Source: JAABRU01 sp050180235
GTDB lineage: Bacteria > Desulfobacterota > Desulfobacteria > Desulfobacterales > Desulfococcaceae
Length of the DNA: 31,243 bases
NCBI GenBank assembly: GCA_050180235.1
Contig: JBFXEJ010000074.1
Span: 1 to 31,243 of the forward strand
Reading direction: 5' to 3'
Of this stretch, positions 21,518-29,758 are shown piece after piece; position 1 is the stretch's first letter, and each line of letters starts with the position of its first letter. The position numbers and the translations under genes are program-made. The notes beneath the pieces were generated by a model. The model made no database searches and was not told where the DNA came from. It saw nothing but the letters and a program-made list of their open reading frames with translations.

Positions 21518-22558
21518 ATGATTAAAGTCCTGATAGTTGACGATTCCGCTGTTGTCCGGAAGATTCTGACCGAAGAACTGTCAAAATACAGGGATATAGA
21601 GATCGTGGGAAGCGCTGTAGATCCTTATGTGGCCCGTGACAAAATCGTCAAACTCAAACCCGATGTGATCACACTGGATCTGGAAATGCCCAGAATGGAC
21701 GGGCTGTCTTTTCTCGTCAAACTGATGAAATACTATCCAATGCCGGTGGTGGTGCTGAGTTCCCTGACGCCAAAAAACAGCGAAACAGCGCTTAAAGCAC
21801 TGGAACTTGGGGCCATCGAGGTACTGTGCAAACCGGGATCAGCCTATTCCACTCTGGATGTATCCCGGAGCCTGGTCAATGCCATCAGGGCTGCGTCCTC
21901 TGCCAATATTCAGCAGCATACAGAAAAAACATCGTCCCCGGTTCCGGCCCCATCCTTGGGAAATTTCCGCTTTCAGACCACCCACAAGGTCATAGCCATT
22001 GGCGCTTCCACCGGCGGAACCAAGGCCATTGAGGAAATTCTGAAAACCATGCCTGTCACCACACCCGGCATTGTCATTGTTCAGCATATGCCGGAAAATT
22101 TCACCACAGCTTTTGCCAAGCGGCTCAATGAAATATGCGAAATTGAAGTCCGTGAGGCTGCTGACAATGATCATGTGGTCCCGGGACTGGCCCTGATTGC
22201 ACCCGGAAACCGCCACATGCTCCTGCAGCGGAGCGGAGCCAATTATCTGGTGCGCATCAAAGACGGCGTACCCGTATATTATCAGCGGCCCAGCGTGGAT
22301 GTGCTTTTCCGATCCGTGGCAAAACATGCAGGAAAAAATGCCGTGGGCGTCCTGCTGACCGGAATGGGCGCAGACGGAGCCAAAGGGCTTCTGGAAATGC
22401 GGCAGAACGGAGCCTATACCCTGGCCCAGGATGAAAAAACCTGCGTTGTCTTCGGAATGCCCAAAGAAGCTATCAAAATCGGGGCAGTGGATGAAATTGT
22501 CCCTCTTCCCTCTGTTTCACAAAGCATTATCAACGCTCTTAATGATCCCAGGAAATAA
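21518..22558 (+). CDS. cheB: chemotaxis protein-glutamate methylesterase CheB
   Basis: The 346-residue protein has an N-terminal receiver domain (V-L-I-V-D-D-S near 4-10; phosphoacceptor Asp54 in T-L-D-L-E-M-P) and a C-terminal methylesterase domain. The catalytic triad is Ser164 (G-A-S-T-G-G), His190 (V-Q-H-M-P) and Asp286 (G-M-G-A-D-G), the same numbers as in the Escherichia coli enzyme. ATG 21518 is preceded by GAGAGA; the frame extends upstream over the CheX-like gene and that part is rejected. It closes the adaptation loop with the CheR and CheD of the same locus. It is more canonical in length than the CheB at 3471. Confidence 0.96.
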   Translation: MIKVLIVDDSAVVRKILTEELSKYRDIEIVGSAVDPYVARDKIVKLKPDVITLDLEMPRMDGLSFLVKLMKYYPMPVVVLSSLTPKNSETALKALELGAIEVLCKPGSAYSTLDVSRSLVNAIRAASSANIQQHTEKTSSPVPAPSLGNFRFQTTHKVIAIGASTGGTKAIEEILKTMPVTTPGIVIVQHMPENFTTAFAKRLNEICEIEVREAADNDHVVPGLALIAPGNRHMLLQRSGANYLVRIKDGVPVYYQRPSVDVLFRSVAKHAGKNAVGVLLTGMGADGAKGLLEMRQNGAYTLAQDEKTCVVFGMPKEAIKIGAVDEIVPLPSVSQSIINALNDPRK

Positions 22559-22665
22559 ACAGGGGAAAACAGGTTTGCAGTATTTTTTTTATGAACACTC
22601 TCCATGTATGTTTTTTTTCAGAGAGCCTGTATATTCCTTTTATGATATGGCCGTGAGGAGGCACA

Positions 22666-22980
22666 ATGATACTCTCCAGCGTGGAAAAAATTCCCGGCAA
22701 AAAAATTGTGGAGCATTTCGGAATGGTTTCCGGCAGCACCATCCGTGCAAAGCATATCGGAAAGGATTTTATGGCCGGGCTGAAAAATATCTTTGGCGGG
22801 GAACTCAAAGGATACACACAGCTTCTGGAGGAATCCCGGAAAGAGGCTGTGGAGCGGATGAAAGAGCAGGCAAGGGAAATAGGCGCAAATGCCATTGTCA
22901 GTATCCGTTTCTCCACATCATCCATCGCCCAGGGAGCTGCCGAACTTTATGTATACGGTACGGCTGTCCGGGCAGAATAA
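22666..22980 (+). CDS. YbjQ/UPF0145-family protein
   Basis: The 104-residue protein matches the YbjQ (UPF0145) family: I-V-E-H-F-G-M-V-S-G-S-T near 14-25, then G-G-E-L-K-G-Y-T-Q-L-L-E-x-S-R-x-x-A near 44-61, then A-R-E-I-G-A-N-A-I-V-S-I-R-F near 69-82, and an A-x-Y-V-Y-G-T-A-V ending. Members assemble into oligomeric rings and are often annotated as heavy-metal-binding, but their function is not established. The ATG follows a strong GAGGAGG. It lies 107 bp after cheB on the same strand and could be read from the chemotaxis transcript, although no functional link is known. Confidence 0.88.
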   Translation: MILSSVEKIPGKKIVEHFGMVSGSTIRAKHIGKDFMAGLKNIFGGELKGYTQLLEESRKEAVERMKEQAREIGANAIVSIRFSTSSIAQGAAELYVYGTAVRAE

Positions 22981-23296
22981 TTCTTCGTTTTTTTTAAAAT
23001 CTGAATTTCGGACAGAAAAAAACTCTGTGTGACTCTGCGAAAATTCTGCTTTACTCTGCGGTTAAAAAAACAGGCAGTGGGACTGTTTATATAACAGACC
23101 TCTTTCCAAAGTGAATTTTTATGCAATAAAATCAATTGGGCAAATTTTAGTTTTGAAAGAGGTCTATTTATTAGAAAAAGGATCAATTCGCTTTCCTGTT
23201 TTCCCCCAAGTATGTTTTTCCATAAGCATGTTTATCTTTTTTCCCGGATTTCAGGGAACCTGCGGGCCAGCCTCTTTCTTATTTTTGTATTTGGTC
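22981..23296. other. AT-rich intergenic region between the chemotaxis and dsr loci
   Basis: No gene is evident. The part at 23020-23070 with repeated CTCTG(C/T)G words resembles degenerate intergenic repeat DNA also seen near 10600. No clear terminator hairpin was found after the YbjQ gene. Confidence 0.4.
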
Positions 23297-23326
23297 TTGA
23301 CATAACTGCATAAAATTGTTTATAGC
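23297..23326 (+). promoter_or_regulatory. sigma70-like promoter candidate for the dsr operon
   Basis: TTGACA (23297-23302), 18-bp spacer, TATAGC (23321-23326) with TATA matching the first four bases of the -10 consensus. It lies about 165 bp ahead of the RsbRD_N gene and is the best promoter candidate before dsrMKJOP. The leader contains a small hairpin at 23428-23443 (CTGCGGA paired with TCCGCAG). Confidence 0.5.
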
Positions 23327-23493
23327 AACTCTTCTGAATTATACAGGGGAAGATACGGATTTCCGGAAAACTGCTGTCACTGTTTTGGGAAGCCGGAAAA
23401 GGACGGCGGCGGCACGGAAAAATGATTCTGCGGATTTCCGCAGATGCATCATAAGGCACGGACAACACACAAACTGCGGGGATGGGAATCCAA

Positions 23494-24027
23494 ATGGGAC
23501 TGGAAACACTGGTGGCGGAAAGAAAATCCGCTGTGGTAAAAAAATGGTTTGAGCATGTTGTGGATACCTATCCGCCGGACACAGCAAAATTTCTGAAACA
23601 GCAGAAGGATCCTTTTGCCAATCCGGTGGGAAGCACCACCATAGAAAGCCTGAGAGGGGTGTTTGAGGAAATGCTGAAGGCACAGCCGGACAGGGACCTG
23701 CTGTCTGCTCTTCTGGATCCGGTGATCAGAATCCGGGCTGTGCAGGCCATGTTTACGCCTTCCCAGGCTGTGGGGTTCACCTTTTTTCTGAAACAGATTG
23801 TAAGGGAAGAACTGCACACGGAACTGAAAGATTTGCAGAAATTGAGGGATCTGCAGGATTTTGAGCAGAAAATCGATGAACTTGCGCTTATTGCCTTCAA
23901 TATATACATGCAGTGTGCGCAGACCATTTTCCAACTGAAGGCAAATCATGAAAAAAGCAAGGTTTACCGTGCATTTTCCAGAGCAGGGCTGGTGGAGGAT
24001 ATTCCGGATGATGGGCCGGGATTTTAG
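23494..24027 (+). CDS. RsbRD_N-domain protein preceding dsrM
   Basis: The protein of about 177 residues is largely helical and resembles the RsbRD N-terminal domain found on stressosome-type RsbT co-antagonists: W-F-x-x-V-x-x-T-Y-P-P-D near 19-30, F-A-N-P-V-G-S-T near 41-48, then L-L-D-P-V-I-R-I-R-A-V-Q-x-x-x-P-S-Q-A-V-G-F near 73-95, and a helical C-terminus. No STAS domain follows, so it is the sensor-type domain alone. ATG 23494 is preferred on spacing from GGGATGGGA; ATG 23482 is an in-frame alternative. It lies 76 bp ahead of dsrM on the same strand, apparently under the same promoter. Related genes lie next to dsrMKJOP in other sulfate reducers, as I recall, but their role is unknown. 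A regulatory or assembly function is inference. Confidence 0.8.
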   Translation: MGLETLVAERKSAVVKKWFEHVVDTYPPDTAKFLKQQKDPFANPVGSTTIESLRGVFEEMLKAQPDRDLLSALLDPVIRIRAVQAMFTPSQAVGFTFFLKQIVREELHTELKDLQKLRDLQDFEQKIDELALIAFNIYMQCAQTIFQLKANHEKSKVYRAFSRAGLVEDIPDDGPGF

Positions 24028-24103
24028 GCAATAATATATTAATTCAAATCTGGTTTTGGGCGGCCGTCAGACTGTCCGGAACCGCAAAGTGAGGTAATGC
24101 TGA

Positions 24104-25102
24104 ATGAATGTAAAGTACTTGTTTTCCTTCATGACGGTGATTCTGCTCTTCCTCCTTGCGTATGCAGGTGTTGAAGTGGCAGGGCTTCAGGTTGTCTTCG
24201 GTATTGCGATTCCGTATGCGGCCCTGGCCGTGTTTGTTGCGGGATTTGTGTACCGGGTCATGGGATGGGCATCTTCTCCGGTGCCTTTCAAGATTCCCAC
24301 AACCTGCGGTCAGCATAAATCACTTCCCTGGATCAGGCAGTCAAAAGTGGACTGTCCGGATACAGTCGCGGGTGTGGTGGTGCGCATGATCCTGGAAGTG
24401 GTGCTTTTCCGTTCTCTGTTCCGGAATCTCAAACTCCGGATCAAAGACGGCAAACTTTTTTACGGCCTGGAAATTTTCCTGTGGCTGGGCGCGCTGGCTT
24501 TTCACTATGCTTTTTTTGTGACAGCCGTGCGTCATCTGAGATTTTTTGCCGAGCCTGTCCCGTTTTTTGTCAAGATTGTGGAAAAACTTGACGGCTTTTT
24601 CCAGTTCGGGCTGCCCATCGTTTATATGTCCGGAGTGGTGCTGCTGGCCGCGGTGATTTATCTCTGCCTCAGAAGAATGCTGACCCCCCAGGTCAACTAT
24701 ATTTCCCTGGCAGCGGATTATTTCCCGCTGTTTCTCATCATCGGTATTGCCGTCACCGGCATTCTGATGCGCTATTTTGTCAAGGTCAATGTTGTGGCAG
24801 TCAAGGAACTCACCATGGGCCTGGCAACCTTCCATCCCGTGATTCCCCAGGGCGTCAGCGGGCTTTTTTATGTTCATCTTTTCTTTGTGTGTGTGCTGCT
24901 GGCCTATTTCCCCTTCAGCAAACTTATGCATATGGGCGGCATCTTCATGAGTCCGACCCGCAATATGCCGTGCAACAACCGTGCCGAACGGCATGTCAAC
25001 CCGTGGAATTACCCCGTAAAGGTGCACAGTTACGAGGAATATGAGGATCACTTCAGGGAACTGATGATTGAAGCCGGTCTTCCGGTGGACAAGAAGGAGT
25101 AA
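24104..25102 (+). CDS. dsrM: DsrM, membrane cytochrome b subunit of the DsrMKJOP complex
   Basis: DsrM is a NarI-related integral membrane protein that carries two haems b and exchanges electrons between menaquinone and DsrK. The 332-residue product has about five to six hydrophobic segments (near 5-24, 30-50, 120-143, 171-190, 207-225, 255-272) with histidines in the membrane regions (for example in A-F-H-Y-A-F-F and the V-H-L-F-F segment) as haem-ligand candidates. The C-terminus (K-L-M-H-M-G-G-I-F-M-S-P-T-R-N-M) is characteristic of the family. ATG 24104 follows GAGGTAA. dsrK begins 3 bp after its stop, indicating tight coupling. Confidence 0.95.
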   Translation: MNVKYLFSFMTVILLFLLAYAGVEVAGLQVVFGIAIPYAALAVFVAGFVYRVMGWASSPVPFKIPTTCGQHKSLPWIRQSKVDCPDTVAGVVVRMILEVVLFRSLFRNLKLRIKDGKLFYGLEIFLWLGALAFHYAFFVTAVRHLRFFAEPVPFFVKIVEKLDGFFQFGLPIVYMSGVVLLAAVIYLCLRRMLTPQVNYISLAADYFPLFLIIGIAVTGILMRYFVKVNVVAVKELTMGLATFHPVIPQGVSGLFYVHLFFVCVLLAYFPFSKLMHMGGIFMSPTRNMPCNNRAERHVNPWNYPVKVHSYEEYEDHFRELMIEAGLPVDKKE

Positions 25103-25105
25103 AGA

Positions 25106-26743
25106 ATGTCGGACCTTCCCAAATCAGAGGAACTGTTTGGGGGGCTGGATTACAACCCCCGCAAACGCAAAACAGAATGGATGGACACCCCTGTCAATAT
25201 CCGCAAGGGGATGTACTGTTATGCGGCCAATCCCAAAAGCGTGGAAACCCTGGGACTGCCCTTTGCCAGAAACTGGAATCCCATGGAAGAGGACTGGAAG
25301 CTTCCGGAAAACTGGCAGGAGATCATTCACAAAGGATTTAAGGAACGCCTGGAAAAATTCCGTTCTTTCAAAGTCTTCATGGATATATGCGTGCGCTGCG
25401 GTGCGTGCGCTGACAAGTGCCATTTCTTCATCGGCACAGGAGATCCCAGGAACATGCCGGTGCTGCGGGCAGAACTGCTCCGCTCGGTATACCGCAACGA
25501 TTTCACCACCTTTGGCAAACTTCTCGGCAGAGTCGCAGGCGCACGGCCCATGACCATTGATGTGCTCAAAGAGTGGTGGTATTACATGTTTCAGTGTTCA
25601 GAATGCCGGAGATGCTCGGTTTTCTGTCCCTACGGCATTGACACAGCGGAAATCACCATCATGGGCCGGGAACTGCTCAACCTGCTGGGACTCAATATTG
25701 ACTGGATCGCGACCCCGGTCTCCAACTGTTACAAAACCGGAAACCATCTGGGCATCCAGCCCCATGCCATGAAGGACATGCTGGATTTCTTCGTGAGTGA
25801 CATCGAGGATATTACCGGTGTCAACGTGGAGCCAAACTATAACAAAAAAGGCGCGGACATCCTGTTTGTCACCCCTTCAGGCGACTATTTTGCTGATCCC
25901 GGCACATACACCTGCATGGGATATATGATTCTGTTCAAGTATCTCAAGGAAAAATACGGTCTGGATATTACCTGGAGCACCTATGCATCCGAAGGCGGAA
26001 ATTTTGGTTTCTTCACCTCCCATGAAACCATGAAACGGCTCAATTCCAAGATATATGCGGAAGCCAAACGCCTGGGTGTCAAATGGATTCTGGGCGGGGA
26101 ATGCGGCCATATGTGGCGGGTGCTGAACCAGTATATGGATACGCTCAACGGGCCTGCGGATTTTTTGGAGGAACCGGTTTCTCCCATCACCGGCACCAAA
26201 TTTGAGAATGCCAAATCCACCAAAATGGTGCATATCTCAGAGTTTACAGCAGATCTGATTCATCATGGCAAACTGGAACTCAATCCGGCCCGCAATGACA
26301 ATCTGAAAATCACCTTCCATGATTCCTGCAACCCGGCCAGAGGCATGGGAATGCTTGAGGAGCCCCGGTATGTGATTAAAAACACCTGCAATCATTTCTA
26401 TGAAATGCCTGCCAACACCATCAGGGAAAACACCTTCTGCTGCGGCTCCGGCTCCGGTCTGAATGCAGGAGAGGATATGGAACTGCGCATGTGCGGCGGT
26501 CTGCCCAGAGCCAATGCAGTAAAGTATGTGCATGACAAGTTCGGCGTGAACATGCTGGCCTGCATCTGCGCGATTGACCGTGCAGCACTGCCGGATCTGA
26601 TGAACTACTGGGTTCCCGGTGTCGGTGTTACCGGCATAACCGAACTGGTGGGCAATGCTTTGATTCTGCCGGGCGAAAAGGAAAGAGAGACCGATCTGCG
26701 CGGGGAACCGCTGCCGGGAATGGAGGAGGACGATGCCGAGTAA
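25106..26743 (+). CDS. dsrK: DsrK, HdrD-like iron-sulfur subunit
   Basis: DsrK is the cytoplasmic catalytic subunit related to heterodisulfide reductase HdrD, thought to act on the DsrC trisulfide. The 545-residue protein has two ferredoxin-type 4Fe-4S motifs, C95-x2-C98-x2-C101-x3-C105 and C164-x2-C167-x2-C170-x3-C174. The C-terminal half holds the Cys residues of the HdrB/HdrD-type catalytic cluster: Cys333 (G-G-E-C-G-H), Cys408 (H-D-S-C-N-P-A-R-G) and Cys445-Cys446 (C-C-G-S-G-S-G). Length and motif order are typical. The end overlaps the dsrJ start by 11 bp, so translation is coupled. Confidence 0.97.
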   Translation: MSDLPKSEELFGGLDYNPRKRKTEWMDTPVNIRKGMYCYAANPKSVETLGLPFARNWNPMEEDWKLPENWQEIIHKGFKERLEKFRSFKVFMDICVRCGACADKCHFFIGTGDPRNMPVLRAELLRSVYRNDFTTFGKLLGRVAGARPMTIDVLKEWWYYMFQCSECRRCSVFCPYGIDTAEITIMGRELLNLLGLNIDWIATPVSNCYKTGNHLGIQPHAMKDMLDFFVSDIEDITGVNVEPNYNKKGADILFVTPSGDYFADPGTYTCMGYMILFKYLKEKYGLDITWSTYASEGGNFGFFTSHETMKRLNSKIYAEAKRLGVKWILGGECGHMWRVLNQYMDTLNGPADFLEEPVSPITGTKFENAKSTKMVHISEFTADLIHHGKLELNPARNDNLKITFHDSCNPARGMGMLEEPRYVIKNTCNHFYEMPANTIRENTFCCGSGSGLNAGEDMELRMCGGLPRANAVKYVHDKFGVNMLACICAIDRAALPDLMNYWVPGVGVTGITELVGNALILPGEKERETDLRGEPLPGMEEDDAE

Positions 26744-27140
26744 AATCTATCATAAAAAACTGGTGATGACCGGTCTGGCTGTTTTTATCGCCATGATGAC
26801 CTTTCCCTTCTGGTACAATTACGGAAAGGCCGCGCCTGCACCCAAACTGGAACTTACCAAAGAGGCCAAAGAAGCCAAAGTCTGCATCCGGCCCACTGAT
26901 GTCATGCGAACCGATCACATGCAGATACTGGATGTGTGGAGGGATGAAGTGGTCCGGAACGGGGTGCGCATGTATGTCAACGAAGAGGGAAAGGCATTTA
27001 ACATGAGTCTGACCAATACCTGTCTGGAATGTCATTCCAACAAGGCGGAATTCTGTGACAAATGCCACAACTACACCTCGGTTGACCCGTACTGCTGGGA
27101 TTGCCACATTGACAACCCGAAGGAGAAAAAGGATGAGTAA
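26733..27140 (+). CDS. dsrJ: DsrJ, triheme periplasmic cytochrome c
   Basis: DsrJ is the small periplasmic cytochrome of the complex. The 135-residue protein has an N-terminal hydrophobic segment (about 10-27) that is an uncleaved anchor or signal. It has exactly three haem-binding motifs: C-L-E-C-H (97-101), C-D-K-C-H (108-112) and C-W-D-C-H (121-125). Cys51 in K-V-C-I-R-P is the expected candidate for the unusual His/Cys axial ligation described for this family. It overlaps dsrK at the start and dsrO at the end (ATGAGTAA, 8 bp). Confidence 0.95.
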   Translation: MPSKIYHKKLVMTGLAVFIAMMTFPFWYNYGKAAPAPKLELTKEAKEAKVCIRPTDVMRTDHMQILDVWRDEVVRNGVRMYVNEEGKAFNMSLTNTCLECHSNKAEFCDKCHNYTSVDPYCWDCHIDNPKEKKDE

Positions 27141-27912
27141 CAGAAGAGAATTCTTGCAGGTTGCCGGCGTTGCAGCTCTTGGCCTGGGGGCCAGTCCTTT
27201 GATAATGAACGCAGTTGCCTCGTCCGGCGAAAAAAAGGAAGTTCAGATAAACAAAAGTGAAAATGCCCTCAGTGCCAAACAATGGGCTATGGTCATTGAC
27301 ACCCGGAAGCTGAAAACTGCCGAGGACATTGAGCCTTTGATCGAGGCCTGTCACAAAATCCACAATGTGCCCAAGTTCGATGTCAAACGGCATGAAATCA
27401 AATGGATCTGGGAAACCGAGTTCAAACATGCGTTTCCGGATATGGACACGCAATATCTGAGTGAAAACGCAGAACACACACCTTTTCTTGTTCTGTGCAA
27501 TCACTGCCAGAATCCGCCCTGCTGCCGGGCCTGCCCCACAGAAGCCACGTTTCAGCGCGAAGACGGCATTGTGCTGATGGATTTTCACCGCTGCATCGGA
27601 TGCCGTTTCTGCATGGCAGCCTGCCCCTTTGGAGCCAGAAGTTTCAATTTCCGGGATCCCCGTCCCTTTATAGCGGAAACCAACAAAAAATTTCCCACCC
27701 GTATGAAAGGCGTGGTGGAAAAATGCAATTTCTGCGCGGAACTTCTGGAAGAGGGAAAAATGCCCGCGTGCGTGGAGGCTTCCAAGGGCGCGATTGCCTT
27801 CGGGGATCTGGCTGATCCTGAATCCGAAGTCCGGAAACTTCTGAAAGAAAATTTCACTATAAGACGTAAGCAGGGGCTTGGCACAGAACCTTCTGTTTAT
27901 TATATTGTGTGA
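27133..27912 (+). CDS. dsrO: DsrO, periplasmic iron-sulfur protein
   Basis: DsrO is a ferredoxin-like periplasmic protein passing electrons between DsrJ and DsrP. The 259-residue protein begins S-N-R-R-E-F-L-Q-V-A-G-V-A-A-L, a twin-arginine-type signal followed by a hydrophobic stretch. Three cysteine clusters are visible: C122-x2-C125-x4-C-C-x2-C-P, C-I-G-C-x2-C-x3-C-P (near 156-166) and C-N-F-C-x-E-x7-P-x-C (near 198-216), typical of DmsB/HybA-type multi-cluster ferredoxins. ATG 27133 overlaps the dsrJ stop by 8 bp and follows AAGGAGAAAAAGG; the longer upstream frame is only a reading of dsrJ. A folded, Tat-exported subunit is consistent with its position. Confidence 0.96.
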   Translation: MSNRREFLQVAGVAALGLGASPLIMNAVASSGEKKEVQINKSENALSAKQWAMVIDTRKLKTAEDIEPLIEACHKIHNVPKFDVKRHEIKWIWETEFKHAFPDMDTQYLSENAEHTPFLVLCNHCQNPPCCRACPTEATFQREDGIVLMDFHRCIGCRFCMAACPFGARSFNFRDPRPFIAETNKKFPTRMKGVVEKCNFCAELLEEGKMPACVEASKGAIAFGDLADPESEVRKLLKENFTIRRKQGLGTEPSVYYIV

Positions 27913-27920
27913 GGGGGATT

Positions 27921-29078
27921 ATGCTTGAACTAGCGATTAAAGGAAGCAAAAAATATTACGGATGGCTGGCTTTCCTGTCTGCTGTGACGGGCGCAGGTGT
28001 GCTGGTCTGGCTGTGGCAGCTGCAGTTCGGTCTGGGAATCACCGGCATGAGCCGGGATGTTTCCTGGGGATTTTATATTGCCCAGTTCACCTTTCTGGTT
28101 GGAGTCGCGGCCGGAGGCGTGATGGTGGTTCTGCCCTATTATCTTCATGATTACAAAGCCTTTGGACGAATTACCGTCCTGGGCGAGTTTCTGGCCATTG
28201 CCGCTCTGACCATGTGCCTGCTGTTCATCACAGTGGATCTTGGTCAGCCCATGCGGATGCTCAATGTGATTTTTTACGCCTCTCCCCATTCCATGCTTTT
28301 CTGGGATATGATCGTGCTCAACGGCTATCTTTTCCTGAACATTGTCATCGGCTGGAATGTGCTGGAGGCCGAGCGCAACGGAACACATTATGAAAAATGG
28401 CTCAAGCCTTTGATTTATCTGTCTATTCCCTGGGCTGTGGGTATCCATACCGTGACAGCCTACCTGTACTGCGGTCTGCCGGGAAGAGGCTTCTGGCTTA
28501 CAGCCATTCTGGCTCCCCGGTTTCTGGCCTCGGCTTTTGCAGCCGGCCCTGCGCTGCTGATTCTGCTGTGCCTCATTATCCGGAGAGTGACAGACTTTGA
28601 TCCGGGCAGGGAGCAGATTCAGTCTCTGGCGAAAATCGTGACCTATGCCATTATCATCAATGTGTTCTTCTTCCTGTGCGAGGTTTTTGTGGCCTTTTAC
28701 AGCCAGATTCCGGAACACATGGATCATATCAAATATCTGTTTGTGGGGCTGCACGGTCACGGTTCTCTGGTTCCCTTTATGTGGACCTCCATGATTCTGA
28801 TGACTGTTGCCATCATCATGCTGCTGCCCTCTGCCAACCGGCAGAATGAGGGGCTGCTGGCCGTGTCCTGCATTCTGGTCTTTGTGGGAACCTGGATTGA
28901 CAAGGGCTTGGGCATGATCTCCGGCGGTTTTGTGCCCAACCCCCTGCACGAGGTCAATGAATACGCGCCCACCATTCCGGAACTCATTGTGACTCTGGGT
29001 GTATGGGCAGCGGGTTTCCTGGTACTGACCCTGCTGTTCAAAATGGCTGTGTCTGTGAAAGAGGAAGTGAGAGCCTGA
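27921..29078 (+). CDS. dsrP: DsrP, NrfD-family membrane subunit
   Basis: DsrP is a polytopic NrfD/PsrC-type membrane protein thought to exchange electrons and protons with menaquinone. The 385-residue product has about ten hydrophobic segments and typical NrfD features near the N-terminus (W-G-F-Y-I-A-Q-F-T-F-L-V-G-V-A-A-G-G) and at the end (W-I-D-K-G-L-G-M-I-S-G-G-F-V-P-N-P). ATG 27921 is preferred because GAGGGGG lies just ahead of it; GTG 27909 overlaps the dsrO stop but has no ribosome-binding site. It is the last gene of the operon and is followed within 7 bp by the first of three terminators. Confidence 0.95.
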   Translation: MLELAIKGSKKYYGWLAFLSAVTGAGVLVWLWQLQFGLGITGMSRDVSWGFYIAQFTFLVGVAAGGVMVVLPYYLHDYKAFGRITVLGEFLAIAALTMCLLFITVDLGQPMRMLNVIFYASPHSMLFWDMIVLNGYLFLNIVIGWNVLEAERNGTHYEKWLKPLIYLSIPWAVGIHTVTAYLYCGLPGRGFWLTAILAPRFLASAFAAGPALLILLCLIIRRVTDFDPGREQIQSLAKIVTYAIIINVFFFLCEVFVAFYSQIPEHMDHIKYLFVGLHGHGSLVPFMWTSMILMTVAIIMLLPSANRQNEGLLAVSCILVFVGTWIDKGLGMISGGFVPNPLHEVNEYAPTIPELIVTLGVWAAGFLVLTLLFKMAVSVKEEVRA

Positions 29079-29084
29079 TAATAA

Positions 29085-29117
29085 AAAAACCGGATTTCTT
29101 TAAGAAATCCGGTTTTT
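29085..29117 (+). terminator. intrinsic terminator 1 after dsrP
   Basis: AAAAACCGGATTTCTT pairs with AAGAAATCCGGTTTTT across a very short loop. The five T residues after the G/C part form the tail. It starts 7 bp beyond the dsrP stop. Confidence 0.9.
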
Positions 29118-29143
29118 GCTGATATGCTTTCAGTCCGGTGCTG

Positions 29144-29180
29144 AAAAAAACCGGTTTTTTAGAGAAAACCGGTTTTTCTC
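29144..29180 (+). terminator. intrinsic terminator 2 after dsrP
   Basis: AAAAACCGGTTTT (29146-29158) pairs with AAAACCGGTTTTT (29165-29177) around TTAGAG, giving a 13-bp stem with its T-tract at the 3' end. It lies 27 bp after terminator 1 and shares its A-A-A-CCGG core. Confidence 0.75.
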
Positions 29181-29210
29181 TGACACGGTTTGTTCACTGC
29201 AAAAAAAATG

Positions 29211-29247
29211 AAAAGCCCGTTCCCTTTTTTAGGGAGCGGGCTTTTTT
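29211..29247 (+). terminator. intrinsic terminator 3 after dsrP
   Basis: AAAAGCCCGTTCCCT pairs with AGGGAGCGGGCTTTT (one G-T pair) around TTTTT, followed by further T residues. It is the strongest hairpin of the three. Confidence 0.9.
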
Positions 29248-29398
29248 GTTTGATTTTTCAGGGAACAGTTTGATGCGAATCCCACCTTCAATCATGTCAT
29301 TATCCTATGGGTCTGTATCAAAATAAACTGTCAAAAATCGGAGATAAGCGGTATGACCGGGGCAGAAAGAAAAATTTTAAATCTGCTGAATTTATCTC

Positions 29399-29427
29399 TT
29401 GACAAACTTTTTCAGACAGGGTAGATG
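29399..29427 (+). promoter_or_regulatory. sigma70-like promoter candidate for the riboswitch transcript
   Basis: TTGACA (29399-29404), 17-bp spacer, TAGATG (29422-29427). It lies about 75 bp ahead of the riboswitch aptamer, a reasonable position for the transcript that carries it. Confidence 0.45.
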
Positions 29428-29504
29428 TTTTTTCCCAATATTCGATTCTCTCATTATTTTTCCCGGATGTAAAATAATGGGCGTTTGAAAAATAAAAGGA
29501 AAAA

Positions 29505-29583
29505 GAAAAGCCAAACCTGCTGCAAGGCAGGGACGGAAAGCTGCGGGTCCGCAGAATATTGATACGGACAGCCGGGTTGCCTA
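29505..29583 (+). ncRNA. GEMM-I cyclic-dinucleotide riboswitch aptamer
   Basis: The sequence carries the hallmarks of the GEMM-I (c-di-GMP-I) class in order: A-GCCAAACC (29509-29517), a hairpin CCTGCT-GCAA-GGCAGG with a GNRA tetraloop (29516-29531), the conserved GGGACGGAAAGC (29530-29541), the second arm GGGTCC paired with GGAC (29545-29569), and the closing GACAGCCGGGTTGCC (29568-29582) with its tetraloop-receptor-like part. The base before GCCAAACC is A, where c-di-GMP-specific members usually have G. That raises the possibility of a cGAMP (3',3') preference, but the alignment around this site is ambiguous. The 3' strand overlaps a terminator. Confidence 0.85.
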
Positions 29584-29608
29584 AAAGAAAGGTGGCCCGG
29601 CTTTTTTT
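29571..29608 (+). terminator. riboswitch expression-platform terminator
   Basis: GCCGGGTTGCC (29571-29581) can pair with GGTGGCCCGGC (29591-29601), followed by seven T residues. The left arm is also the 3' strand of the aptamer, so aptamer and terminator are mutually exclusive. Ligand binding should hold that strand and let transcription proceed (an ON switch). Confidence 0.85.
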
Positions 29609-29758
29609 ATTTGGAGACGGGCATTCCCCGTTCCTTTATGTTGATGGTCGCATTGCACAGTTTGTCAGTAAACCACCGTTGCTGAGGAGGCTTGATGTTC
29701 TCGGCAGCAGGCGCATGAGGCTGACGCCTTCATCAGCCTTAACGAAAGGAGATGATTT

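Noticed and set aside
27930..28949. 339-codon leftward open frame over dsrP
   Set aside because: It is the mirror of a clear DsrP gene, its composition is dominated by His, Gln and Asn expected from the antisense of membrane codons, and it has no ribosome-binding site.
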